Origin: Doryteuthis pealeii
Taxonomy: Eukaryota > Mollusca > Cephalopoda > Myopsida > Loliginidae
Direction of reading: 5' to 3'
Assembly: GCA_023376005.1 (NCBI GenBank)
Contig: CM042179.1
Location: forward strand, 18,555,423-18,619,422
Length of the DNA stretch: 64,000 nt
In this document: piece by piece, positions 21,011-33,925 of the stretch
How positions within the stretch are numbered: position 1 is the stretch's first letter
Layout: every line of letters begins with the position of its first letter
Made by a program: the position numbers and the translations under genes
Notes under the pieces: generated by a model
Seen by the model: the letters and a program-made list of their open reading frames with translations, nothing else
Database searches by the model: none
Told to the model about the DNA's origin: nothing

Positions 21011-22785
21011 TTATCGACCACCGCGACAAAGTAATAAAAGACGAACTTTATTGTAAATAAATTTTTACTAAATTGAAAAGGCTAATCATTTTTTCGTTAG
21101 TTTTTGTTTCGCGTATTGATCCCCCCAACAAAGATCTGATTTTTTTAAAATAGTATATAAAGAAATTTTACATTTTTGGAAAGACAATGTAATGACATAA
21201 CATATATAAAAAAAGATAATTCGCTAATAAAATAGTTTTGGAAATAGGGCATCTTAAACATTGAAACTTAAAATCTCGTAAATAAAAAAAAATGTATTTT
21301 TTAAAAAAAATTGATAGATTATTTTCAAAAAAAAATTATATTAAAAGTTCGTATTGTGTACATTTTTATTTTATTTTTCAGAGATTTTCAGAGATTTTTA
21401 AAAATTTATAAAATGTAAAATAAATACTTTTGTTTACTGTCAAGCAAAATCGTATTTATTTAATCAAAGAAAATATTGTATAAAACATATCTCGCTAAAA
21501 ATGATGACATAATATAAAACATTCTTATTTTTATGAATTTTTGAAAATAATGTTTGAATTAAAAATTGTCGTCAGAATGATTACGGATGCATCTAAGGGA
21601 AACAAACTTAGATGTCATTTTCACTGAGGTGTTATGGGTAAATAGGTTCGAATACGTGACGCGTGCATACTTATACTCTGTGAAAGAGAAACCAAACAGT
21701 ATTTGAAGTGTTAAGTTTTTATAAGCTTCTATTTCTATAAATATATTTGATGCAACACCAGCAGGAGTGGACTCCGCCCACTTCCGCCCAAAATGTTTGT
21801 TCCCGCTTTTTTAACCCTTGTATGAAATTGAATCAGTTCGTAATAAGCCCTTGTTGAATTCACCTCGTGGTGTTAACCGCTGCTGCCTTATCTTTATCCG
21901 TACCTTATGTGACCAGCTCCTCACTTTATACTTTTACCTATTGTAAATTCTATAATTAATTCACGCATTATTTTCACTATGCACTCCTCTGCTACTTATC
22001 AAACCTCAACATGAAGAAATCTATTATTTTATTTGGAAACAAATAATTCTCCCGTTTATATCCAGAAAGCATAAAAGCAAAAAGAAATAAAACAGACGAG
22101 TTAATTCGGACCTTAGATTTTCATATTATTAAACTAATTTCCAAATCAATACCGTATGCCCGGTCACAAATTGAAGAAAACAAAATAAAAAAAGGGAAAA
22201 TAGCCAAAGAAATTTATGAAAGGTTGATAAAAAGAAAAGCCAAATAAATAAATAAATAAATAAAAACCAAAAAACTTGCTGCAAAACTAAAAAATTATGA
22301 AAAAAATCCAAATTCAACAGCTGATTTATTTAATGAATTTATAGAGAAAATATTATTAATATATTAGAAGGAAAAATAGTTGGAAAACAATCCAACATAT
22401 TTTTGAAATAAAAAATCAAAATCTTAAATTTGATGGTACCGTGATTGGCTACAAAAATAATAATTATGAGATTATTTTCACTCGAAAGTTCTCCCAATCG
22501 TTGTATACAAAGTACCAGCCACAACCAATTGCTGAAGTCTGTAGCTCTCCATAAAATCAGACACTAGAGAACGACCGGAAGTTCATCTCGGCGTGATCTC
22601 GCTGTAACACAGCATCAGAGAGTTGTATTTGTTCTTGCCACCCGGCAGATTTTTTGGCGTTCGTTTCAAGTTACCTATTTATCACTTTTCGCCTGTTCGA
22701 GTTCCCTCTTCTGTTTCGTTGTTTTATCGCATTCCTATTAGGTGGGTGTAAAGTATCTCGGGTGTTTTAGTTTAAATCGAATTCT
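21011..22785. other. AT-rich unassigned DNA with one lysine-rich frame
   Basis: Very AT-rich with many homopolymer runs; no known family recognised. On the plus strand 22047-22247 is a 66-codon frame (KTDELIRTLDFHIIKLISK, then QIEENKIKKGKIAKEIYE) ending at an (AAAT)n run, with similar lysine-rich coding-like sequence resuming after it to about 22360. It may be a relic of a transposon protein, unidentified. 22560-22785 is less AT-rich and also unassigned. Confidence 0.3.
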
Positions 22786-22811
22786 GAAAAAAAAAAAAAA
22801 GAAAGAAAGAA

Positions 22812-22901
<90 letters not shown>
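22786..22901. repeat. Poly-A / (GAAA)n / (GA)n microsatellite
   Basis: A short poly-A run passes through GAAA repeats into about 90 bases of near-perfect GA dinucleotides. Confidence 0.95.
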
Positions 22902-22903
<2 letters not shown>

Positions 22904-24670
22904 CACACAGGCCTCTAATGAAGCTCCATGCTATTCTAGCGATGAAAGAGAAAATTTAGTCATATATGAAATGTGTCAGGAGCAGCACCCGGCTACACAT
23001 GGAAGGAAATCAAGATGGCACCGATGACAAGCTTGGTTGAAGCAGACATCAATGCCGTCCACAAGACAGCGTCTTTGATGAGCTAAGCCAAGGCTGAGGT
23101 CAGCGCTAGTCGACAGAAGGAGGAGACAGCTGCCTTGCAACCAAGGAGGCAGAATCATTCCCTGGCTTGGAAAACCCATCCCGCAGCCAGTGCCAGCAAC
23201 CAAATGCGTCCAGGTTAAAAGCAGCACCAGAGGTAATACTTGTTCTCCGAAAGACCGAGGCTTACCGTAAAATCGTCCCGGAACTAAATAGACACCACTG
23301 AGCTGCAAATAATCTAGTGATTGGCCGTCACTACGAGCACAATTTCAGAATCGGATTCCTAACCTATTCAAATGAAAAGGGGAAGCAGGTTAACCAAGCT
23401 GGAATCCACCGATACAGCAAAAGTTCCCTGAGCAGCACACGTACAACATTATTTCGAACGTAACACAATAACACCCATCTCCGAAATATGGAAGATCATA
23501 GATCCAAAGATTTTGTTCTTTGTTGACTAATACCAAAACCAGGACGCTAACCAGCCTGAAGATGGAAGATGTTGAGCAAATTCTCTGTGCAAACGGAATT
23601 TCAAAATTACCTATGTAACCCATTGGACCCAGATGAGAACAAAATAGGTAATTTCATTTTTATAAGATGCTGATAGTGTATGAATCATAATGTTATTTTG
23701 TCTTTAATATGAGGAGAAACACTGAAGAGCTGAATTATACCCTTATATAAGAAAAAAGGTAGTTTTATTGCTATATATTGTAGATACAAATAGTAGATAC
23801 TAAAATAATATTTTCTTTGAAATGAACTACCAGAAAGATGGCATTTTCCCCCCACATTTTAATCAATAAAAGGTCTGTTTTCATTAAAAATTGTCTGATT
23901 TCTCTGATTAAATAAATCAATATCTCAATAACAGCTACTCCAGAAACATTCATTTAAGTCGTATAATTCCATAGGAGAAAGTCTAAATAGGGTATTGCAA
24001 GTTTAATTTTCATCCACCTTTGATTTAGTAAATGTAGTAAGAATAATTCTACCAGAGAACATATATTTCTTCATTTCCTTCGATGAACCCTAAGAATTTA
24101 CCTACCAATGAATTATACTCCATGTGCTTGTAAGACATTGCACCTATTGTTTCTGGTTCGAGTCTGAAACAGATTAAGGTCTCTTAAGTTTGGTCATTCC
24201 AACTATTGATCAAGCAAACTCTGATTTGGCAACAGGTGTGGATTTTCAAAGTTGTTGACGTGAAAATAATCATTCATGATTCAATGAAAGATCTCAAATT
24301 CAAAAACATTTCTGGTTTATGTGGAGATGATTATATCGTCTGCATTAGCCAACGAAATAATTGAACAGACAAAGAGAAATTTTCAAGAGGGTTTCCAATT
24401 GAAAGATCAGCTAAAGACACGATGAAACTATATGAGGAGTTGGTTAATAAAGATGATGAGGTACCTTGTAAAAGTGAGGATGAATTAAATTTTGAACTGA
24501 TAGCAGAGAATTTATTTGAAGTTCTATTCTTGTACCTTGATTAATGCCTGGAATGATTTGACTGATTTACCAAAAATCAGTAATAAATGAAATATCTTAA
24601 GATTTTTTTGTGGATTGTTTGACTTGTCTGTGTATATCTAATTAAGTCTTGTCTCATTTTCAATAAACAA
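22902..24670. other. Unassigned DNA upstream of the satellite
   Basis: No known family recognised. 22976-23308 has an open minus frame with a hydrophobic stretch but no other gene evidence. On the plus strand 24365-24544 is a 59-codon acidic frame (KDTMKLYEELVNKDDEVPC, ENLFEVLFLYLD, then TAA) that reads like protein but has no start codon, clear acceptor or recognised homology. Confidence 0.3.
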
Positions 24671-27600
24671 AACTTGTCTCTTTTAATGGCAATCTGCTCT
24701 ATTCTCACTACCCCCCCCCAGAATGAGTTAAGACACCTGAAAATATGGTACTTCAAATACTTGTCTCTTTTAATGGCAATCTGCTCTATTTTCACTAACC
24801 CTCTGCCCCAGAATGAGTTAATACACCTGAAAATAGGCTACTTCAAATACTTGTCTCTTTTAATGGCAATGTGTAAAGCAGAAAAAATAGCATATATTGC
24901 AGTGAATCTGCTCTAGTCTCACTACCCCCCCCCCACAAGAGTGAGTAATACACTTGAAAATGGGCTACTTCAAATACTTGTCTCTTTTAATGGCAATGTG
25001 TAAAGCAGAAAAAATAGCATATATTGCAGTGAATCTGCTCTAGTCTCACTACCCCCCCCCACAAGAGTGAGTTAATACACTTGAAAATGGGCTACTTCAA
25101 ATACTTGTCTCTTTAATGGCAATGTGTAAAGCAGAAAAAATAGCATATATTGCAGTGAATCTGCTCTAGTCTCACTACCCCCCCCAAGAGTGAGTAATAC
25201 ACTGAAAATGGGCTACTTCAAATACTTGTCTCTTTTAATGGCAATGTGTAAAGCAGAAAAAATAGCATATATTGCAGTGAATCTGCTCTAGTCTCACTAC
25301 CCCCCCCCCAAGAGTGAGTTAATACACTTGAAAATGGGCTACTTCAAATACTTGTCTCTTTTAATGGCAATGTGTAAAGCAGAAAAAATAGCATATATTG
25401 CAGTGAATCTGCTCTAGTCTCACTACCCCCTACAAGAGTGAGGTAATACACCTGAAAATGGGCTACTTCAAATACTTGTCTCTTTTAATGGCAATGTGTA
25501 AAGCACAAAAAATAGCATATATTGCAGTGAATCTGCTCTAGTCTCACTACCCCCCCACAAAGAGTGAGGTAATACACCTGAAAATGGGCTACTTCAAATA
25601 CTTGTCTCTTTTAATGGCAATGTGTAAAGCAGAAAAAATAGCATATATTGCAGTGAATCTGCTCTAGTCTCACTACCCCCCCCCACAAGAGTGAGGTAAT
25701 ACACCTGAAAATGGGCTACTTCAAATACTTGTCTCTTTTAATGGCAATGTGTAAAGCACAAAAAATAGCATATATTGCAGTGAATCTGCTCTAGTCTCAC
25801 TACCCCCCCCACAAGAGTGAGGTAATACACCTGAAAATGGGCTACTTCAAATACTTGTCTCTTTTAATGGCAATGTGTAAAGCAGAAAAAATAGCATATA
25901 TTGCAGTGAATCTGCTCTAGTCTCACTACCCCCCCCCAAAAGTTAATACACCTGAAAATGGGCTACTTCAAATACTTGTCTCTTTTAATGGCAATGTGTA
26001 AAGCAGAAAAAATAGCATATATTGCAGTGAATCTGCTCTAGTCTCACTACCCCCCCCACAAGAGTGAGGTAATACACCTGAAAATGGGCTACTTCAAATA
26101 CTTGTCTCTTTTAATGGCAATGTGTAAAGCAGAAAAAAATAGCATATATTGCAGTGAATCTGCTCTAGTCTCACTACCCCCCTACAAGAGTGAGGTAATA
26201 CACCTGAAAATGGGCTACTTCAAATACTTGTCTCTTTTAATGGCAATGTGTAAAGCAGAAAAAATAGCATATATTGCAGTGAATCTGCTCTAGTCTCACT
26301 ACCCCCCCCCCAGAAGAGTTAATACACCTGAAAATGGGCTACTTCAAATACTTGTCTCTTTTAATGGCAATGTGTAAGCAGAAAAAATAGCATATATTGC
26401 AGTGAATCTGCTCTAGTCTCACTACCCCCCCCCCACAAGAGTGAGGTAATACACCTGAAAATGGGCTACTTCAAATACTTGTCTCTTTTAATGGCAATGT
26501 GTAAAGCAGAAAAAATAGCATATATTGCAGTGAATCTGCTCTAGTCTCACTACCCCCCCCCACAAGAGTGAGGTAATACACCTGAAAATGGGCTACTTCA
26601 AATACTTGTCTCTTTTAATGGCAATGTGTAAAGCAGAAAAAATAGCATATATTGCAGTGAATCTGCTCTAGTCTCACTACCCCCCCCCACAAGAGTGAGT
26701 AATACACTGAAAATGGGCTACTTCAAATACTTGTCTCTTTTAATGGCAATGTGTAAAGCAGAAAAAATAGCATATATTGCAGTGAATCTGCTCTAGTCTC
26801 ACTACCCCCCCCCACAAGAGTGAGGTAATACACCTGAAAATGGGCTACTTCAAATACTTGTCTCTTTTAATGGCAATGTGTAAAGCACAAAAAATAGCAT
26901 ATATTGCAGTGAATCTGCTCTAGTCTCACTACCCCCCCCACAAGAGTGAGGTAATACACCTGAAAATGGGCTACTTCAAATACTTGTCTCTTTTAATGGC
27001 AATGTGTAAAGCAGAAAAAATAGCATATATTGCAGTGAATCTGCTCTAGTCTCACTACCCCCCCACAAGAGTGAGTTAATACACTGAAAATGGGCTACTT
27101 CAAATACTTGTCTCTTTTAATGGCAATGTGTAAAGCACAAAAAATAGCATATATTGCAGTGAATCTGCTCTAGTCTCACTACCCCCCCCACAAGAGTGAG
27201 GTAATACACCTGAAAATGGGCTACTTCAAATACTTGTCTCTTTTAATGGCAATGTGTAAAGCAGAAAAAAATAGCATATATTGCAGTGAATCTGCTCTAG
27301 TCTCACTACCCCCCCCCACAAGAGTGAGTTAATACACTTGAAAATGGGCTACTTCAAATACTTGTCTCTTTTAATGGCAATGTGTAAAGCAGAAAAAATA
27401 GCATATATTGCAGTGAATCTGCTCTAGTCTCACTACCCCCCCTACAAGAGTGAGGTAATACACCTGAAAATGGGCTACTTCAAATACTTGTCTCTTTTAA
27501 TGGCAATGTGTAAAGCACAAAAAATAGCATATATTGCAGTGAATCTGCTCTAGTCTCACTACCCCCCCCCACAAGAGTGAGGTAATACACCTGAAAATGG

Positions 27601-30600
27601 GCTACTTCAAATACTTGTCTCTTTTAATGGCAATGTGTAAAGCAGAAAAAATAGCATATATTGCAGTGAATCTGCTCTAGTCTCACTACCCCCCCCACAA
27701 GAGTGAGTAATATACACTGAAAATGGGCTACTTCAAATACTTGTCTCTTTTAATGGCAATGTGTAAAGCAGAAAAAAATAGCATATATTGCAGTGAATCT
27801 GCTCTAGTCTCACTACCCCCCCCCACAAGAGTGAGGTAATACACCTGAAAATGGGCTACTTCAAATACTTGTCTCTTTTAATGGCAATGTGTAAAGCAGA
27901 AAAAATAGCATATATTGCAGTGAATCTGCTCTAGTCTCACTACCCCCCCACAAGAGTTAATACACTGAAAATGGGCTACTTCAAATACTTGTCTCTTTTA
28001 ATGGCAATGTGTAAAGCAAAAAATAGCATATATTGCAGTGAATCTGCTCTAGTCTCACTACCCCCCCCCACAAGAGTGAGGTAATACACCTGAAAATGGG
28101 CTACTTCAAATACTTGTCTCTTTTAATGGCAATGTGTAAAGCACAAAAAAAATAGCATATATGCAGTGAATCTGCTCTAGTCTCACTACCCCCCCCCCAC
28201 AAGAGTGAGGTAATACACTGAAAATGGGCTACTTCAAATACTTGTCTCTTTTAATGGCAATGTGTAAAGCATAGCATATATTGCAGTGAATCTGCTCTTC
28301 TCACAGTGACTGCTCTAGTCTCACTACCCCCCCCACAAGAGTGAGGTAATACACCTGAAAATGGGCTACTTCAAATACTTGTCTCTTTTAATGGCAATGT
28401 GTAAAGCAGAAAAAATAGCATATATTGCAGTGAATCTGCTCTAGTCTCACTACCCCCCCCCCACAAGAGTGAGTTAATACACCTGAAAATGGGCTACTTC
28501 AAATACTTGTCTCTTTTAATGGCAATGTGTAAAGCAGAAAAAATAGCATATATTGCAGTGAATCTGCTCTAGTCTCACTACCCCCCCCCACAAGAGTGAG
28601 TAATACACTGAAAATGGGCTACTTCAAATACTTGTCTCTTTTAATGGCAATGTGTAAAGCAGAAAAAATAGCATATATTGCAGTGAATCTGCTCTAGTCT
28701 CACTACCCCCCCCACAAGAGTGAGGTAATACACCTGAAAATGGGCTACTTCAAATACTTGTCTCTTTTAATGGCAATGTGTAAAGCAGAAAAAAATAGCA
28801 TATATTGCAGTGAATCTGCTCTAGTCTCACTACCCCCCACAAGAGTGAGTAATACACTGAAAATGGGCTACTTCAAATACTTGTCTCTTTTAATGGCAAT
28901 GTGTAAAGCAGAAAAAATAGCATATATTGCAGTGAATCTGCTCTAGTCTCACTACCCCCCTACAGAGAAGATTAATACACCTGAAAATGGGCTACTTCAA
29001 ATACTTGTCTCTTTTAATGGCAATGTGTAAAGCAGAAAAAATAGCATATATTGCAGTGAATCTGCTCTAGTCTCACTACCCCCCACAAGAGTGAGGTAAT
29101 ACACCTGAAAATGGGCTACTTCAAATACTTGTCTCTTTTAATGGCAATGTGTAAAGCACAAAAAATAGCATATATTGCAGTGAATCTGCTCTAGTCTCAC
29201 TACCCCCCCCCCACAAGAGTGAGTTAATACACTGAAAATGGGCTACTTCAAATACTTGTCTCTTTTAATGGCAATGTGTAAAGCAGAAAAATAGCATATA
29301 TTGCAGTGAATCTGCTCTAGTCTCACTACCCCCCTACAAGAGTGAGTAATACACCTGAAAATGGGCTACTTCAAATACTTGTCTCTTTTAATGCAATGTG
29401 TAAAGCAGAAAAAATAGCATATATTGCAGTGAATCTGCTTAGTCTCACTACCCCCCCCCCACAAGAGTGAGTTAATACACTGAAAATGGGCTACTTCAAA
29501 TACTTGTCTCTTTTAATGGCAATGTGTAAAGCAGAAAAAAAGCATATATTGCAGTGAATCTGCTCTAGTCTCACTACCCCCCCCCACAAGAGTGAGTAAT
29601 ACACCTGAAATGGGCTACTTCAAATACTTGTCTCTTTTAATGGCAATGTGTAAAGCAGAAAAATAGCATATATTGCAGTGATCTGCTCTAGTTCACTACC
29701 CCCCCCACAAGAGTTTAATACACTGAAAATGGGCTACTTCAAATACTTGTCTCTTTTATGGCAATGTGTAAAGCAGAAAAAATAGCATATATTGCAGTGA
29801 ATCTGCTCTAGTCTCACTACCCCCCCCACAAGAGTGAGTAATACACTTGAAATGGGCTACTTCAAATACTTGTCTCTTTTAATGGCAATGTGTAAAGCAG
29901 AAAAAATAGCATATATTGCAGTGAATCTGCTCTAGTCTCACTACCCCCCTCCCACAAGATATTTAATACACCTGAAAATGGCTACTTCAAATACTTGTCT
30001 CTTTTAATGGCAATGTGTAAAGCAGAAAAAATAGCATATATTGCAGTGAATCTGCTCTAGTCTCACTACCCCCCCCACAAGAGTGAGGTAATACACTGAA
30101 AATGGGCTACTTCAAATACTTGTCTTTTAATGGCAATGTGTAAAGCACAAAAAATAGCATATATTGCAGTGAATCTGCTCTAGTCTCACTACCCCCCCCC
30201 ACAAGAGTGAGGAAATACACTGAAAAGGGCTACTTCAAATACTTGTCTTAATGGCAATGTGTAAAGCAGAAAAAATAACATATATTGCAGTGAATCTGCT
30301 CTAGTCTCACTACCCCCCCACAAGAGTGAGTAATACACCTGAAAATGGGCTACTTCAAATACTTGTCTCTTTTAATGGCAATGTGTAAACAGAAAAAAAT
30401 AGCATATATTGCAGTGAATCTGCTCTAGTCTCACTACCCCCCCCACAAAGAGTGAGGTAATACACCTGAAAATGGCTACTTCAAATACTTGTCTCTTTTA
30501 ATGGCAATGGTAAAGCAGAAAAAATAGCATATATTGCAGTGAATCTGCTCTAGTTTCACCCCCCCTCCCAGAAAAAATACACCTGAAAATGGGCTACTTC

Positions 30601-31320
30601 AATACTTGTCTCTTTTAATGGCAATGTGTAAAGCAGAAAAAATAGCATATATTGCAGTGAATCTGCTCTAGTCTCACACCCCCCCCACAAGAGTGATTAA
30701 TACACTGAAAATGGCTACTTCAAATACTTGTCTCTTTAATGGCAATGTGTAAAGCACAAAAAAATAGCATATATTGCAGTGAATCTGCTCTAGTTCCACT
30801 ACCCCCCCCCCAAGAGTGAGGTAATACACCTGAAAATGGGCTACTTCAAATACTTGTCTTTTAATGGCAATGTGTTAAAGCAGAAAAAATAGCATATATT
30901 GCAGTGAATCCTCTAGTCTCACTACCCCCCCCCCACAAGAGTGAGGTAATACACTTGAAAAGGTACTTCAAATACTTGTCTCTTTTAATGCAATGTGTAA
31001 AGCAGAAAAAATAGCATATATTGCAGTGAATCTTCTCTCTACCCCCCCCCACAAGAGGAGTAATACACTAAAATGGGCTACTTCAAATACTTGTCTCTTT
31101 TAATGCAATGTGTAAAGCAGAAAAAAGCATATATTGCAGTGAATCTGCTCTAGTTTCACTACCCCCTCTCCCAAAGATTTAATAAACCTGAAAATGGGCT
31201 ACTTCAAATACTTGTCTCTTTTAATGGCAATGTGTAAAGCAGAAAAATAGCATATATTGCAGTGAATCTACTCTAGTATCACTAAATAACTCAGAATGAG
31301 TGAAAATGGGCTACTACAAA
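24671..31320. repeat. Satellite array, ~126-bp unit with poly-C tract, about 50 copies
   Basis: Head-to-tail copies of a unit containing CTACTTCAAATACTTGTCTC, TTTTAATGGCAATGTG, ATAGCATATATTGCAGTGAA and CTGCTCTAGTCTCACTAC followed by 5-10 C. Spacing between equivalent points is 126-127 bp at 25461, 25587 and 25714. The C-run length varies between units and accounts for much of the length variation. Two sub-variants (GCAGAAAAAA versus GCACAAAAAA) are interspersed. The first units (24671-24850) are only ~83 bp and lack a 37-bp internal segment. Small indels become frequent after about 29280. Short frames such as MGYFKYLSLLMAMCKAEK are just the repeat read in one phase and are not genes. Confidence 0.97.
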
Positions 31321-31450
31321 TCTAATGACATATATGACGTTAGAAAATCTAATGAAGTTAGAAAAATAATTTTGGATTAATGCATCTAATTTTAGGACAT
31401 CATCAGGGTTACATTTTACATACTCCCATTTCGAATGTTTTTAACTTGTG

Positions 31451-33494
31451 GCAGCAACGTGGGAACATCCATAGAAACAGAGGTGCAGCAGAGGTGGAGC
31501 ATCTATACAGCAGTGATCGAGCAATAATAAAAGTAGAGATGATTATCCATTCAGCAAAGGTGGGAACTATCATAGCATGGGAGCGTCTATAGCAGCAGAG
31601 TGGAGATCCATAGAAACAGAGTAGAGCATCCATAGCAGCTCAGTGGAACTATCATCAGCAGAGCCAGCAGCAGAGGTGGGAAAAATCCATAGAACAAGGT
31701 AGGAGCTATCCCATAGCAGCAGAGATGAACTATCATAGCAGCAAAGGTGGAGCATCCATAGCAGCAGTCCATAGGAAGTAGACATCCATAGCGCATGGGA
31801 ACTATTCAAAGCAGCAGAGGTGGAAGCATCTTAGCAGCAGAGTGGGATCCATAAAACAGAGAGAGCATCCATAGCAGCAGAGCAGTGGCAGCAGAGGAAG
31901 CATCTATAGAGCACATAGCATAGCAGCAGAGTGTGGGAGCATCTATAAGCCGCAGAGGTGGAGAAAATCCATGAAACAGAGGTCATATATAGCAGCGGTG
32001 GGAGCAGCAGAGTGTGAGAAATCTCATAGAAACAGAGGTGGAGCATCCATAGCAGCAGAGGCCAGCATCCATACATCCATAGCAGCAGAGGTGTATAGCA
32101 AAGGTGGGAGAGTACAGGTGGAGAAATCCATAAAACAGAGTGGCATTTATAGCAGCAGTGGTGCGACAATGAATTACAGTAGAGATGGAGCACCATGCAG
32201 CAGAGGGGAACTATTCATAGCAGCAGAGGTGGTGCAGATAGAAACAGAGTATAGAAAACAGAGGTAGGAGCATCCATAGCAGCAGAGGTGGGAACATCAT
32301 AGCAGCAGAATGGGACATTTATAGCAGCAGAGGTGGGAGCATTAAAGAGCAGCAGAGTGGGAGCATCCATAGCAGCAGACATCATAGAGCAGCAGAGTGG
32401 GAGCATTCTATACGCAGAGTGGGAGAAATCCATAAACCAGAGGTGACAATCCATAGAAACAAGAGAGCATACATAGCAGCAGAGGTGGGGAAACTATCAT
32501 AGCAGCAGAGTAGGAGCATCTATAGCCGCAAGATGTGGAGAAATCCCATAAAACAGAGTGGGAGCATCCCATAGAAACAGAAGTAGGAGCTACAATAGCA
32601 GCAAGAGGGAACTATCATAGCAGCAGAATGGTGGGAGCATCTATACCGCAGAGTGGAGAAATCCATAGAACAGAGGTGGAGATCCATAGAAACAGAGTAG
32701 GAGCATACATAGCAGCAGAGGTGGAACTATCATAGCAGCAGAGTGGAGCATTTATACAGCAGAGGTGAACTATCATAGCAGCAGAAGAGCAGAGTGGACA
32801 TCCATAGCAGCATCCATAAGAGCAGATGGGAGCGCTCTATAGCAGCAGATGTGGAGCATCCAGGAGCAACAGAGATGAACATCATAGCAGCAAGGTGGAC
32901 ATTTATAGCAGCAGTGGAGCATCATAGCAGCAGAGTCGGGAACATCCATAGCAGCAGAGTGGAAGCATCTATAGCAGCAGATGGAGCGAAATCCATAGCA
33001 ATGCTCACCATAGCAGAGTGGTCTATAGCAGCAGAGTGGAAGCATCCATAGCAACAGAGATGGAACTATCATAGCAGAGATGGGTGCAAAGCATCGATAG
33101 AAACAGAGTGGGCATCCATAAGAAAACAGAGTAGGAGCATCCATAGCAGCAGAGGTGGGCAGAGTGGGAGCATATATAGCAGCAGAGGTGGGAGAAATCC
33201 ATAGAAACACAGGGGAGCACCATAAAAACAGAGTAGGAGCATCCATAGCAGCAGAGGTGGGAGCAATAATAAAAGTAGAGATGGGATTATCCATTGCAGC
33301 AGTTGTGGGAACTATCATAGCAGCAGAGGTGGGAGCATCCATAGCAGCAGAGGTGGGAGCATCCATAGAAACAGAGTAGGTGCATCCATAGCAGCAGAGG
33401 TGGGAACTATCATAATAGCAAAGGTGGGAGCGTCTATAGCAGCAGTGGTGCGAGCAATAATAGCAGTAGAGATGGGAGCATCCATAGCAGCAGA
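31451..33494. repeat. 24-bp minisatellite array (GCATCCATAGCAGCAGAGGT type)
   Basis: Dozens of copies of a 24-bp unit, best preserved at 33150-33490. Variants include CATCCATAGAAACAGAG, ACTATCATAGCAGCAG, CATCTATAGCAGCAG and AGTAGAGATGG. Because 24 is a multiple of 3, the intact part reads as an octapeptide repeat in every frame (ASIAAEVG on plus, APTSAAMD on minus), which produces long spurious frames such as minus 32773-33546. 31451-33150 is riddled with 1-2 base indels. The block with AATAATAAAAGTAGAGATG occurs near both ends (about 31525 and 33269), suggesting a higher-order repeat. Confidence 0.95.
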
Positions 33495-33925
33495 TGACAA
33501 CATAAAATACAGCTGGGTTATCAAGTAAGCAGAGAAAGATAATCAAATGGAAATGGAAAAATCTTATTCAGCGGCTGTGAAAAGTCTTTCAGAAGACCAG
33601 GATGAAAAAAAGAAGAAAATCTACAATCTTTTTCTTTCTGTCCCTGTCCTCATTGAAAAACACCATTAAAAGTGTTAAAGAAAAAGATACTAAAACAAAT
33701 TTCTGATCCTCTGAAAAGCAATTCCTTACCATATCAACCAATTCTCTCGCTGTATGCGCCACTACTTCAGGCTAACCATCCACCCGTTTTAACTATTTAG
33801 AAAGGAGAGTGGCAGAAAGATGGAGTTTGAACCTCAGAAATCTCATTCATCATCCTCTCCTGGAGAGAGAAAAAGACCCTTTTCGGAAGGGAAATATATT
33901 TTCAGAGTAAACCCTCTATTAGTTG
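33495..33925. other. No recognisable feature
   Basis: A lysine-rich stretch at 33540-33710 follows the minisatellite; no family recognised. Confidence 0.25.

Noticed and set aside
22976..23308. 110-codon minus ORF with a signal-peptide-like hydrophobic stretch
   Set aside because: No supporting homology, promoter or splice signals; composition suggests a chance frame.
26084..26293. Small ORFs MGYFKYLSLLMAMCKAEK.. repeated along the satellite
   Set aside because: Repeat unit read in one phase. Variable C-runs break the frame between units.
24671..31320. Regular repeats suggesting a CRISPR array
   Set aside because: Units are contiguous with no unique spacers and the context is a eukaryotic transposon-rich genome; this is a satellite.
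32773..33546. 257-codon minus-strand repeat protein
   Set aside because: Minisatellite read in one frame, with irregular variant units, flanking indels and no start context or homology.
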